Origin: Desulfonatronospira sp.
GTDB lineage: Bacteria > Desulfobacterota > Desulfovibrionia > Desulfovibrionales > Desulfonatronovibrionaceae
Direction of reading: 5' to 3'
Length of the DNA stretch: 5,333 nucleotides
Assembly (NCBI GenBank): GCA_003554505.1
Contig: PWGS01000119.1
Location: 1-5,333, forward strand
In this document: in pieces, positions 1 through 5,328 of the stretch
How the letters are laid out: each line of letters starts with the position of its first letter
Numbering within the stretch: the first letter of the stretch is position 1
Notes under the pieces: generated by a model
The model's database searches: none
Seen by the model: the letters and a program-made list of their open reading frames with translations, nothing else
Told to the model about the DNA's origin: nothing
Translations under genes and position numbers: made by a program

Positions 1-331
1 CGCCCTGGGCGATGTCCGGGGACTGCTTGTCTATGGAGGAAATAACCGCGCAGGTCTCCCAGTCAAAACCCATGTCCGAGCTGTTGTAGCCGATGTCCTT
101 GACCGTCTCCCGGACAATGCTCGGCAGGTCGGCGTAGCCCTGGGAGGTGACCTCCCCGGCGATGAAGACCATGCCGGTGGTGACCAGGGTCTCGCAGGCC
201 ACCTTGGACTCGGGGTCCTTGTCTATAAGCGCGTCCAGCACGGCATCGGAAATATAATCGGATACCTTGTCCGGATGACCTTCGGACACGGACTCCGAGG
301 TGAAAAAATACTTGCCTTGTGATCCTATCAT
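1..331 (-). CDS. metK: S-adenosylmethionine synthetase, N-terminal part (cut by window edge)
   Basis: The enzyme makes S-adenosylmethionine from methionine and ATP in the cytoplasm. It is the central methyl-donor step and is nearly universal. Reading minus from an ATG at 331, 110 codons are present out of the roughly 390 usual for the family; the rest lies beyond position 1. The N-terminal motif [13 protein letters not shown] (about residues 10-22), which contains the ATP-binding histidine, is intact. It is followed by the family-typical [19 protein letters not shown] and [10 protein letters not shown] stretches. AAGGAG at 340-345 sits 8 nt before the ATG, so the start is secure. No other gene shares its direction within the window. 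A perfect TATAAT at 579-584 would give a leader of about 240 nt, so expression may be controlled by leader RNA structure. Identity is near certain; regulation is inferred. Confidence 0.97.
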   Translation of the reverse strand, partial: MIGSQGKYFFTSESVSEGHPDKVSDYISDAVLDALIDKDPESKVACETLVTTGMVFIAGEVTSQGYADLPSIVRETVKDIGYNSSDMGFDWETCAVISSIDKQSPDIAQG

Positions 332-339
332 GGCGTCTT

Positions 340-345
340 CTCCTT
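340..345 (-). promoter_or_regulatory. Ribosome binding site of metK
   Basis: AAGGAG on the minus strand, with an 8-nt spacer to the ATG at 331. It fixes the start codon. Confidence 0.85.
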
Positions 346-405
346 TGTATATGCTGTTTAGAAATTTCTTTAACTTTTCATGAGGGCACTGTGAGCTTTT
401 CAAGA

Positions 406-520
406 GGCGGGATTAATCCTCCGCAGTACACTGTGGATATCTATCTTGTCTTGAAGCAAGCAAAAAGTTGTGTTGAACAGCAGTGTACTTTTCAGGCGAA
501 AAATTCGACATTTTATGTCG
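406..520 (-). promoter_or_regulatory. Structured leader upstream of metK (candidate cis-regulatory RNA)
   Basis: Read on the minus strand, this A+T-rich leader contains several inverted repeats. There is a perfect 6-bp hairpin CGACAT/ATGTCG with a 3-nt loop (506-520). A 9-bp pair matches CAGTGTACT (481-489) with AGTACACTG (425-433). A GCGG/CCGC hairpin encloses GATTAATC (406-424). Nested inside the 9-bp pair is CTTG...CAAG. The CACTGTG block at 429-435 recurs at 387-393, giving a weaker alternative partner. I do not recognise any known SAM or SAH riboswitch core here. The regulatory role is inferred only from the amount of structure and the position before metK. Confidence 0.35.
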
Positions 521-578
521 ATAATATGAAATTCTAAAGCAAATGTTTTGGTCCCTCCTTCTGATTTGTATCTTACTT

Positions 579-584
579 ATTATA
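579..584 (-). promoter_or_regulatory. Possible -10 element of the metK promoter
   Basis: The minus strand reads TATAAT exactly, inside a strongly A+T-rich stretch. The best -35 candidate is a poor TTGGGT 18 nt upstream, so this is a weak prediction. If used, transcription would start near 572 and the metK leader would be about 240 nt. Confidence 0.3.
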
Positions 585-727
585 AAATATATCGTTTATC
601 AACCCAAAATGTAATGGTCCAAAATATCAAGATAAAATCAGGGCTGCTGATCCTGACGAGGAGGATTTCTGGAAAAAAACGTCTTAAAAAACATGTTATT
701 TTAACAAGTTAGGAATAACAAGCCGTT
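585..727. other. Intergenic DNA with no recognisable gene
   Basis: A+T-rich sequence between the possible metK promoter and the dispersed repeat. I see no coding frame of useful length, tRNA, CRISPR or insertion-sequence end. It could hold promoter elements for either direction, but none is clear. Confidence 0.5.
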
Positions 728-898
728 ATGAATGAATTTTTCAAGCAGTTGTCTTCTGTTGGTTTCCATCCGGAAAGTCTTTCTTCCCGGATGTTGAAGC
801 TATTGGTTTTCTTTACGGAAACAAGGAGTTTCCGGATAAAAAACAGGTTTTTTCCAGGGACCAGGTATCCCGTGCCGGGCTTGGAGGAAAAAAAGTAA
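728..898 (+). CDS. Doubtful 56-aa reading frame inside the dispersed repeat
   Basis: An ATG at 728 opens a 56-codon frame ending in TAA at 896-898. It starts MNEFFKQLSSVGFHPES and is rich in Phe, Arg and Lys, with no domain I recognise. The nearest purine-rich motif, AGGAA at about 711, is too far from the ATG to be a good ribosome binding site. A second frame offset from it (736-921, no ATG) is also open across the same DNA and contains FPDVEAIGFLYGNKE, which is close to FPDVEAIGFLSGNEE in the second repeat copy near 5284-5331. It is therefore unclear which frame, if either, is or was coding. It may be a relic carried by the repeat. A strong terminator follows on the same strand at 979-1014. 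Confidence 0.2.
   Translation: MNEFFKQLSSVGFHPESLSSRMLKLLVFFTETRSFRIKNRFFPGTRYPVPGLEEKK
767..793 (+). repeat. Hairpin-forming inverted repeat at the head of repeat copy 1
   Basis: CATCCGG (767-773) and CCGGATG (787-793) are exact inverse complements. Inside them AAAG and CTTT can also pair, leaving a small bulge. The same CCGGATG arm begins the similarity block shared with the copy at the window end. Confidence 0.5.
787..831 (+). repeat. Dispersed repeat, copy 1 (inverted relative to copy 2)
   Basis: This 45-nt block matches the minus strand of 5328-5284 at 41 of 45 positions with no gaps; the core GAAGCTATTGGTTTTCTTT is identical. The outer sequence is not conserved the same way. After GGAAAC and a few bases, copy 1 jumps straight to GTTTCCGGAT (828-837), which in copy 2 appears about 120 nt further on (5155-5164). 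Copy 1 therefore looks like an internally deleted version. The element boundaries cannot be set from two copies. Confidence 0.75.
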
Positions 899-978
899 CC
901 CGGGACGGGAAACTATGTTAAGATTTTAAAACTTGAGGGACTTTACTTGAGCGAAATCAAAATAGCCAGCATTTTTTT

Positions 979-1014
979 GTTTTTTTCACCGCGGGGGCGG
1001 GAAAAAACTTTTTT
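979..1014 (+). terminator. Strong rho-independent-type terminator
   Basis: GTTTTTT (979-985) pairs with AAAAAAC (1002-1008), and CCGC (989-992) pairs with GCGG (997-1000) around a GGGG loop. C987-G1001 is an additional pair, with single-base bulges at T986 and A988. TTTTTT (1009-1014) follows on the plus strand. It would stop plus-strand transcripts coming from the repeat region and insulate the YitT-gene promoter just downstream. The minus strand has no T-tract directly after the stem. Confidence 0.65.
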
Positions 1015-1030
1015 GGACATGATAATTTAC

Positions 1031-1060
1031 TTGACCGGTAATTATAAAAATCTGTAAAAT
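1031..1060 (+). promoter_or_regulatory. Likely sigma-70-type promoter of the YitT-family gene
   Basis: TTGACC (1031-1036) and TAAAAT (1055-1060) are separated by 18 nt in A+T-rich DNA directly after the terminator. Transcription would start near 1067, leaving a leader of about 165 nt before the ATG at 1233. Confidence 0.5.
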
Positions 1061-1165
1061 TATATCCACCTATTGATAAGTCATGGCTTCCGAGGTTGTT
1101 TGTGCCGCTTCCGGGAGCCTGTATTTTTTGGGTGCGCTGCATGATTTGCCATCAAAAATACTATC

Positions 1166-1229
1166 TTCCCCGCCAGCAGGTTTTTTGTGAAGAGGAAGAC
1201 TGTGAAATGATACATTTTAAGGCGGGGAG
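1166..1229 (+). promoter_or_regulatory. Long-range inverted repeat covering the ribosome binding site of the YitT-family gene
   Basis: TTCCCCGCC (1166-1174) can pair with GGCGGGGAG (1221-1229): eight Watson-Crick pairs and one G-U. The 3' arm contains GGGGAG, the only plausible ribosome binding site for the ATG at 1233, so folding would hide it. The loop is 46 nt and includes a T6 run. The pairing is visible in the sequence; a control role is inferred. Confidence 0.4.
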
Positions 1230-1232
1230 TTC

Positions 1233-2096
1233 ATGGCCTCGCATTTTATCAGGTTTACCTACACCATCTGGTGGAATCTTCTGCTCATTGCCCTGGGATC
1301 TATAATCTTTGCCATAGCTCTCAAGGGCATAATGGTACATCATAAGTTTATTCCCGGAGGGGCCTTCGGGGTGAGCCTTCTTACCTACTACGCCACACCT
1401 GTAATATCCGCAGGCGTGTTGTATTTTCTGATCAATATCCCTCTGTTTGTCCTGGGCTGGCTTTATGTGAGCCGCAGGTTTTTCGGCTACAGTCTTTTCG
1501 CCATGGGGGTGGCCACCCTGGCATATGAAGGGATCAGCATTGATCTGGGCATCCAGGATCAGTTGTATGCGGCTATCGCCGCCGGGGCCATGGGTGGATT
1601 CGGCTGCGGCATCGTGCTCAGGTCTCTGGGCTCCAACGGCGGGCTGGATGTAATAGCCATCATGCTCAACCAGAAGTACAATGTTGGAATTGGCAAGTTT
1701 TATTTTGCCTTCAACTTTTTCCTGTTTTCAGCAAGTCTTTTGATCCTGGATATTGATCTGGTGATTGCCTCCCTGATTCTGGTGTTCATCATGTCCTACA
1801 TCATGGAATATACTTTAAGCATGTTCAACAACAGAAAGCTGGTACTGGTGATTTCGGATAAAAATGAAGAGATTGCCCATTACTTCATGCACAGGCTGAA
1901 GATCGGGGCAACCTTTCTAAGGGGGAGAGGGGCTTATACCGGCCAGGACAAGAACATAATAATGGCCATAACCAACAACATCATGCTCAAGCGACTGGAG
2001 CAGGCCGTTTTTTCCTTGGACCCGCAGGCCATATTCATAGTGGAAAACACCTTCAGTGTACTGGGGACGAGTTTCAGCCAGCGCAAGATATATTGA
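1233..2096 (+). CDS. YitT-family integral membrane protein (DUF161 plus DUF2179)
   Basis: A 287-aa protein of the usual YitT-family length. The hydrophobic N-terminal two thirds has about five to six membrane segments (roughly residues 12-30, 58-78, 84-100, 111-129, 155-173, 176-193). It carries the family-typical KGIMVHHKFIPGGAFGVSLL (31-50) and GSNGGLDVIAIMLNQKY (133-149). The C-terminal soluble DUF2179 domain (about 203-280) includes GATFLRGRGAYTGQDK and ends near ENTFSVLGTSF. The biochemical function of this family is not settled; a transport role is often assumed. An in-frame TAA at 1218-1220 rules out a longer protein, so ATG 1233 is the start. The binding site GGGGAG is only 3 nt from the ATG, which is tight, with AAGG further up. 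The gene is monocistronic: its own promoter lies upstream and the AOR operon converges from the other side. Confidence 0.92.
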   Translation: MASHFIRFTYTIWWNLLLIALGSIIFAIALKGIMVHHKFIPGGAFGVSLLTYYATPVISAGVLYFLINIPLFVLGWLYVSRRFFGYSLFAMGVATLAYEGISIDLGIQDQLYAAIAAGAMGGFGCGIVLRSLGSNGGLDVIAIMLNQKYNVGIGKFYFAFNFFLFSASLLILDIDLVIASLILVFIMSYIMEYTLSMFNNRKLVLVISDKNEEIAHYFMHRLKIGATFLRGRGAYTGQDKNIIMAITNNIMLKRLEQAVFSLDPQAIFIVENTFSVLGTSFSQRKIY

Positions 2097-2131
2097 TCAG
2101 TCGCAGAAGAAAAGGGCAGGGTTGTATCAAG

Positions 2132-2157
2132 AAAAGGGGCGGGGAGCTGCCCGCCCC
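2132..2157 (-). terminator. Rho-independent terminator of the AOR operon
   Basis: GGGGCGGG (2136-2143) and CCCGCCCC (2150-2157) form a perfect 8-bp GC stem with a 6-nt loop. On the minus strand it is followed by TTTTCTT, so it best terminates the operon, whose last stop codon is at 2182-2184. It also lies 40 nt after the YitT-gene stop and may slow plus-strand transcripts, although the plus side lacks a direct T-tract. Confidence 0.75.
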
Positions 2158-2181
2158 GGGAACTCAAGTTTTAGAAAGGTT

Positions 2182-2778
2182 TTACTGTTCTTCCTGTCTT
2201 TCAAAGTTCTTTATCAGTACTTCCTCCAGGGGCCTTTTGGGTACATGGTGTACTTTTTTGCTGTCCCGCCAGTACTGGATATCCTGCCCGGGATTCAAAG
2301 TTGACAGAAGCACCTTTTCCTTGGGCTTGCCCAGGGCCAGTACCAGGAGGCCTTCCAGCTCTTCAGGAACCTGCAGGGCTTCCCACAAGGCTTCCTTCTT
2401 GATGGAGCCCACCATGCATCCTCCCAGACCGGCCTCTGTTGCACCCAGCATGATGGTCTGGGCTGCTATGCCCATGTCCCAGGCAGCGGTCTTGGAGTGT
2501 TTCTTTTCTCCAAGGATCACAATATAAGCCGAGGGCCTTTCTCCTTCAATTGGACCGGGCCAGTCTTTAATGTATGCCGCCCAGGTCAGGGTCTCGAATA
2601 TGGACTGATTGGTCACAGGGTCGTTGCTTGCAATGTATCTCAGCGGCTGCAGATTGGCCGCGGATGGTGTCAGCCTGCTGAGATCAATGAGGGAGATCAG
2701 GGTCTCCATGCTGACTTCGTAGTGTTGGTAAAAGCGGCGATAGCTCCTGGAGCGGGCCACCATTTCGTAAAGATTCAT
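2182..2778 (-). CDS. Nitroreductase-family FMN flavoprotein
   Basis: A 198-aa protein with the nitroreductase fold signatures. RSRSYRRF (9-16) carries the arginines that contact FMN phosphate, SAANLQPLRY (39-48) is the flavin-side loop, and MGIAAQTIMLGATEAGLGGC (102-121) is the conserved helix and glycine loop. Length is normal for the family. Members use NAD(P)H or another donor to reduce nitro groups, quinones or other acceptors in the cytoplasm; the natural substrate cannot be read from sequence. The ATG overlaps the AOR stop as ATGA, and AGGGG (2787-2791) inside the AOR gene serves as its binding site with 8-nt spacing, so the two are translationally coupled. That placement suggests a functional link with AOR, such as electron exchange, instead of a stand-alone nitroreductase. 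The tail is lysine- and glutamate-rich. A GC-hairpin terminator follows. Confidence 0.9.
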   Translation of the reverse strand: MNLYEMVARSRSYRRFYQHYEVSMETLISLIDLSRLTPSAANLQPLRYIASNDPVTNQSIFETLTWAAYIKDWPGPIEGERPSAYIVILGEKKHSKTAAWDMGIAAQTIMLGATEAGLGGCMVGSIKKEALWEALQVPEELEGLLVLALGKPKEKVLLSTLNPGQDIQYWRDSKKVHHVPKRPLEEVLIKNFERQEEQ

Positions 2779-4547
2779 TGATTTTTCCCCTGTCTCTCCT
2801 CGTGCTTGCGGGCCATTTCCCGGAGTACTTCCTGGTATTTACTTTTAAGTTTGTCCATATACTCGGGGTCTATTTTGCCTTTCCAGGTGGTTATCTCCTT
2901 GAACCTGGAGGGAATTTTGACGTCTTCAGGCTTGAATCCGGTTCTGAATTTGATTGCCCAGCGGTGACCCTTTATTTTTTCCACGCAGTCGTCCAGTTCC
3001 TCCTGTGTATAGTCGTATCCAAGGGAATTCAAGGCCCTGAGAATATTTTCTTTGGGATATGCCTTGCGGGCGAAGAGACAACCGACCATGGAACACATAA
3101 GGACCCTGTAATTCTCCTGATCCTGCATATATTCTATGGCTTTGTCTATATTTCTGGAGTCCTGTTCCTGGTCCAGGCCATATGCTCCGGTGTCCAGGTG
3201 GGAATGCCTGAGTCCCAGGGCCTGGCTGACGAAGTAGTTTTCCCCGGTGGCGTAGCCGGCCATTTCCTGCCCCAGAACGCATGCAAAAGCTTCACCGCCG
3301 TACTTTTTCGCGGCCTCCATGGTGCCTTTTGCCAGTGCCTGGTAGAACTCGTTGGGTTGCCGGGTCAGGTGATCCAGAGCCTCCCTGTAAGCCTGAACAT
3401 TGCCGAATTCCAGGTCTGTCAGGGTATGTTCCCTGGTAATGACTTTCTTTTGCTGAGCCTCGGTGGCCCAGGCCAGGGCGACACCGGCACTGATGGCATC
3501 CAGCCCCATTTTTTCCACATCTTCCAAAAGGGTCAGAACCCCCGGGGCCGTATCAACTCCAAGCATGGTTCCCATCCCGAAGATGGGCTCGTAATCGTAG
3601 GATACCTGCCGGTACAGGTATTCGTGCTCTTCCCCGAAACGCTCCCTGAGCAGCCCGATATGGATGCATCCCACGGGACATCCGGCACAGGCCACCTGCC
3701 TTAAAAGTTGATCCTCACCGAACTTTTCCCCGGAGATACCCCCGGCGTTTTCATCATAAGTGCTTTGCATATTGCGCCAGGGAAGGGCCTGCAGTTCGTT
3801 TAAGGGCAGGATGTTTTCCGGGGTGCCCAGGTCGTGGTATTTGCGCATGGCACCGCTTTGCACCACCGTTGAATAGATATCTTTGTAGACCTTGTTGTAT
3901 TCCTTGGAAAGATCAGGGTCCAGGTCCATGTGGCTGTCTCCGGAAAGAATTATGCCTTTCAGATTCTTGGCCCCCATGGCCGTCCCCCCGCCCATACGGC
4001 CGAAATGGCGATAGGTGTCCACATTGATGCAGGCGTAGCGCACCAGGTTCTCCCCGGCCGGGCCGATGCGCAGGATGCTTCTGTGTCCGGGGTTGGTGGG
4101 TTTCAGGCTGCGCATCTTTTTGCCTGTCTTGAATGTGTCCATGCCTTTAAGGAAATGCACGTCCTGGATGTGGATTTCCCTGGAGCCCAGTCCGACACAG
4201 GTCGGCCTTTCAGCCTTCCCCCGGACCACCAGAGCGTCGTACCCGGCAAATTTCAGGGCAAGCGCAGAACGTCCGCCGGCGTGGGATTCCGCGTACTGGT
4301 TGTGGTAGGGGGACATGAATCCCAGGACGGTCTTGCTCATGAGGGGAAAATATCCGGTAAGGGGGCCGATGGCCAGAATCAAGGGCTGATCAGGATGAAA
4401 AGCGTCCTCGCCGGGCAGCCCGAAATGGCTGAAAAGACCGGCAGCCAGACCGCTGCCTCCGATCCATTCTCTGCGGGTATCGAAATATTCCAGGGAGGAC
4501 TTGTTGTTGCCAAGATCCACCACCATTACTTTGAATTTGCTTGTCAT
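2775..4547 (-). CDS. Aldehyde:ferredoxin oxidoreductase family catalytic subunit (W/Mo-bis-pterin)
   Basis: A 590-aa protein, close to the roughly 605 aa of archaeal AOR. The family oxidises aldehydes to acids, or runs in reverse, and passes electrons to ferredoxin through a [4Fe-4S] cluster next to a tungsto- or molybdo-bispterin. The N-terminal pterin domain shows IGGSGLAAGLF (29-39), GPLTGYFPLMSKT (61-73), GGRSALALKFAGYDALVVRG (91-110) and MGAKNLKGI (191-199). CAGCPVGC (287-294) gives three cluster cysteines at C287, C290 and C294, nearly the positions known in Pyrococcus AOR; C485 is the best fourth ligand. EKMGLD (345-350) matches the first DxxGLD pterin motif with E for D. H448/H450 lie where the active-site histidine is expected. 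Oddities: GRMGGGTAMG instead of GRGG-type, and LMCSMVGC instead of the second DxxGLC motif. AAGGAG (4556-4561) precedes the ATG, which shares a base with the ferredoxin stop. Substrate unknown. Confidence 0.93.
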   Translation of the reverse strand: MTSKFKVMVVDLGNNKSSLEYFDTRREWIGGSGLAAGLFSHFGLPGEDAFHPDQPLILAIGPLTGYFPLMSKTVLGFMSPYHNQYAESHAGGRSALALKFAGYDALVVRGKAERPTCVGLGSREIHIQDVHFLKGMDTFKTGKKMRSLKPTNPGHRSILRIGPAGENLVRYACINVDTYRHFGRMGGGTAMGAKNLKGIILSGDSHMDLDPDLSKEYNKVYKDIYSTVVQSGAMRKYHDLGTPENILPLNELQALPWRNMQSTYDENAGGISGEKFGEDQLLRQVACAGCPVGCIHIGLLRERFGEEHEYLYRQVSYDYEPIFGMGTMLGVDTAPGVLTLLEDVEKMGLDAISAGVALAWATEAQQKKVITREHTLTDLEFGNVQAYREALDHLTRQPNEFYQALAKGTMEAAKKYGGEAFACVLGQEMAGYATGENYFVSQALGLRHSHLDTGAYGLDQEQDSRNIDKAIEYMQDQENYRVLMCSMVGCLFARKAYPKENILRALNSLGYDYTQEELDDCVEKIKGHRWAIKFRTGFKPEDVKIPSRFKEITTWKGKIDPEYMDKLKSKYQEVLREMARKHEERQGKNQ

Positions 4548-4963
4548 TATTTATTCTCCTTGGCGGTATCCACCATTTCCAGGCAGTCATGGGGACAATA
4601 AGAAACGCACATTCCGCAGTGGATGCAAAGAACCGGTGTTTTCCTGTCCGGATCGAAGTATATGGCATCCACGGGGCAGGCCCTGGAGCATTCGGCGCAG
4701 TTGATGCATCTCTTTTCCTTTAAGAAAACACCTCCGCCGGGCCGCTGACGCAGGGCCTCGGTGGGGCAGACAGCTGCGCATGGAGCAGGCTCGCAGGCCA
4801 GACAGACACTTGCTTCAAACCCGGTGCTGATGCCCCCTGATGAGCGGATCAGTATGCCTGCTCTTTTCCAGGACAGGGATTTATAAACATTCCTGGCGCA
4901 AGCCAGGGAGCAGGAGTAGCACCCTATGCATCTTTCCATACGGGGAGTCCTTAATACCTTCAC
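4547..4963 (-). CDS. Four-cluster [4Fe-4S] ferredoxin-type electron-transfer subunit
   Basis: With a GTG start at 4963 the protein is 138 aa. It has four cysteine motifs: CxxCxxCxxxC at 12-22, CxxCxxxxCxxxCP at 54-67, CxxCxxCxxxCP at 86-97 and 113-124. All sixteen ligands are present, plus an extra C127. This is the pattern of DmsB/NrfC/HycB-like subunits, where motifs I/IV and II/III share clusters. No signal peptide is seen, so it is cytoplasmic. It lies directly before AOR (TAATG) and is very likely its electron-transfer partner, as in bacterial multi-subunit AORs. The frame stays open to an ATG at 5083, but that extension runs over the promoter-like TATAAT and has unconvincing sequence. 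GGAGG at 4970-4974 sits 6 nt before the GTG and decides the start. A second option is ATG 4939 (MERCIGC). Confidence 0.9.
   Translation of the reverse strand: MKVLRTPRMERCIGCYSCSLACARNVYKSLSWKRAGILIRSSGGISTGFEASVCLACEPAPCAAVCPTEALRQRPGGGVFLKEKRCINCAECSRACPVDAIYFDPDRKTPVLCIHCGMCVSYCPHDCLEMVDTAKENK
4556..4561 (-). promoter_or_regulatory. Ribosome binding site of the AOR gene
   Basis: AAGGAG on the minus strand, inside the 3' end of the ferredoxin gene, 8 nt before the AOR ATG at 4547. It supports a stoichiometric, coupled expression of the two subunits. Confidence 0.85.
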
Positions 4964-4969
4964 TGGTTT

Positions 4970-4974
4970 CCTCC
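4970..4974 (-). promoter_or_regulatory. Ribosome binding site deciding the GTG start of the ferredoxin gene
   Basis: GGAGG on the minus strand with a 6-nt spacer to GTG 4963. A second GGAGG lies 31 nt upstream (5001-5005) but faces an out-of-frame ATG. Confidence 0.7.
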
Positions 4975-5017
4975 GGTACGTCGGGGCAAATAAACATTTA
5001 CCTCCAACGAAAGTTTT

Positions 5018-5023
5018 ATTATA
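5018..5023 (-). promoter_or_regulatory. Likely -10 element of the ferredoxin-AOR-nitroreductase operon
   Basis: The minus strand reads TATAAT exactly, 55 nt before the GTG start. No good -35 is seen at 16-19 nt spacing, which suggests dependence on an activator or a weak basal promoter. Exact 6-bp arms AACGAA (5006-5011) and TTCGTT (5030-5035) flank the element and could be an operator. Confidence 0.4.
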
Positions 5024-5191
5024 GTTCCGTTCGTTTTTCAGTACTGGCAGCGGCGTATACTGTTTGCCCGGCCGGACGCGCAACAGTCAGTGCCTGATAT
5101 AAGCCTATGAGCCGGCAGTTTCAGGTGTTGCAGCAATTCTGTTAATGAGTTTTCATCCGGAAACGGTTCTTTTTCCTTTTGGCTGAGCCTG

Positions 5192-5208
5192 CCACGCGCT
5201 TCGCGTGG
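5192..5208. repeat. REP-like perfect hairpin
   Basis: CCACGCG and CGCGTGG form a 7-bp perfect stem with a 3-nt loop, symmetrical on both strands, in otherwise A+T-rich DNA. There is no T-tract, so it is not a typical terminator. It resembles a repetitive extragenic palindrome unit sitting inside repeat copy 2. Confidence 0.55.
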
Positions 5209-5283
5209 TCAATCTGCACAATTATTCGTCACCGTATTAAGATACGCCTCCTCATAATTGCTTGATTTCCTTGCCAAAAGAAA

Positions 5284-5328
5284 AAATTCCTCGTTTCCGG
5301 AAAGAAAACCAATAGCTTCGACATCCGG
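5284..5328 (-). repeat. Dispersed repeat, copy 2 (runs toward the window end)
   Basis: The minus strand of this block matches plus-strand 787-831 at 41 of 45 positions without gaps. Copy 2 continues on the minus strand through a longer unit with the REP-like hairpin and a further CATCCGGAAAC block (plus strand) at 5154-5164. Its other end lies outside the window. Confidence 0.75.

Noticed and set aside
413..511. Minus-strand 32-codon frame in the metK leader
   Set aside because: No ribosome binding site precedes the ATG, which lies in a hairpin; not supported as a leader peptide.
319..537. Plus-strand frame of 72 codons overlapping the start of metK
   Set aside because: It begins inside metK on the opposite strand, has no ribosome binding site or recognisable domain, and covers the structured metK leader.
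332..578. Known SAM or SAH riboswitch before metK
   Set aside because: A GGAGGGACC block near 549-558 (minus) recalls part of the SAM-I core, but the other conserved core blocks such as GATGAAACC are absent.
957..1142. Minus-strand 61-codon frame
   Set aside because: It runs antisense through the terminator hairpin and the promoter of the YitT gene; composition reflects poly-A/T runs.
1096..1305. Plus-strand 69-codon frame with Cys residues (MICHQKYY... CEEEDC)
   Set aside because: It looks briefly like a metal-binding peptide but has no ribosome binding site and runs out of frame into the start of the YitT gene.
2778..3704. Plus-strand 308-codon open frame
   Set aside because: It is the complement of the AOR gene, which has clear motifs along this whole stretch; long antisense frames are common in such codon use.
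3930..4601. Plus-strand 223-codon open frame
   Set aside because: Antisense shadow of the AOR N-terminal half and the ferredoxin end, with no domain of its own.
787..5328. Composite transposon or insertion sequence bounded by the inverted repeats
   Set aside because: No transposase or integrase gene lies between them, and the repeat extends as irregular sequence, not as clean terminal repeats.
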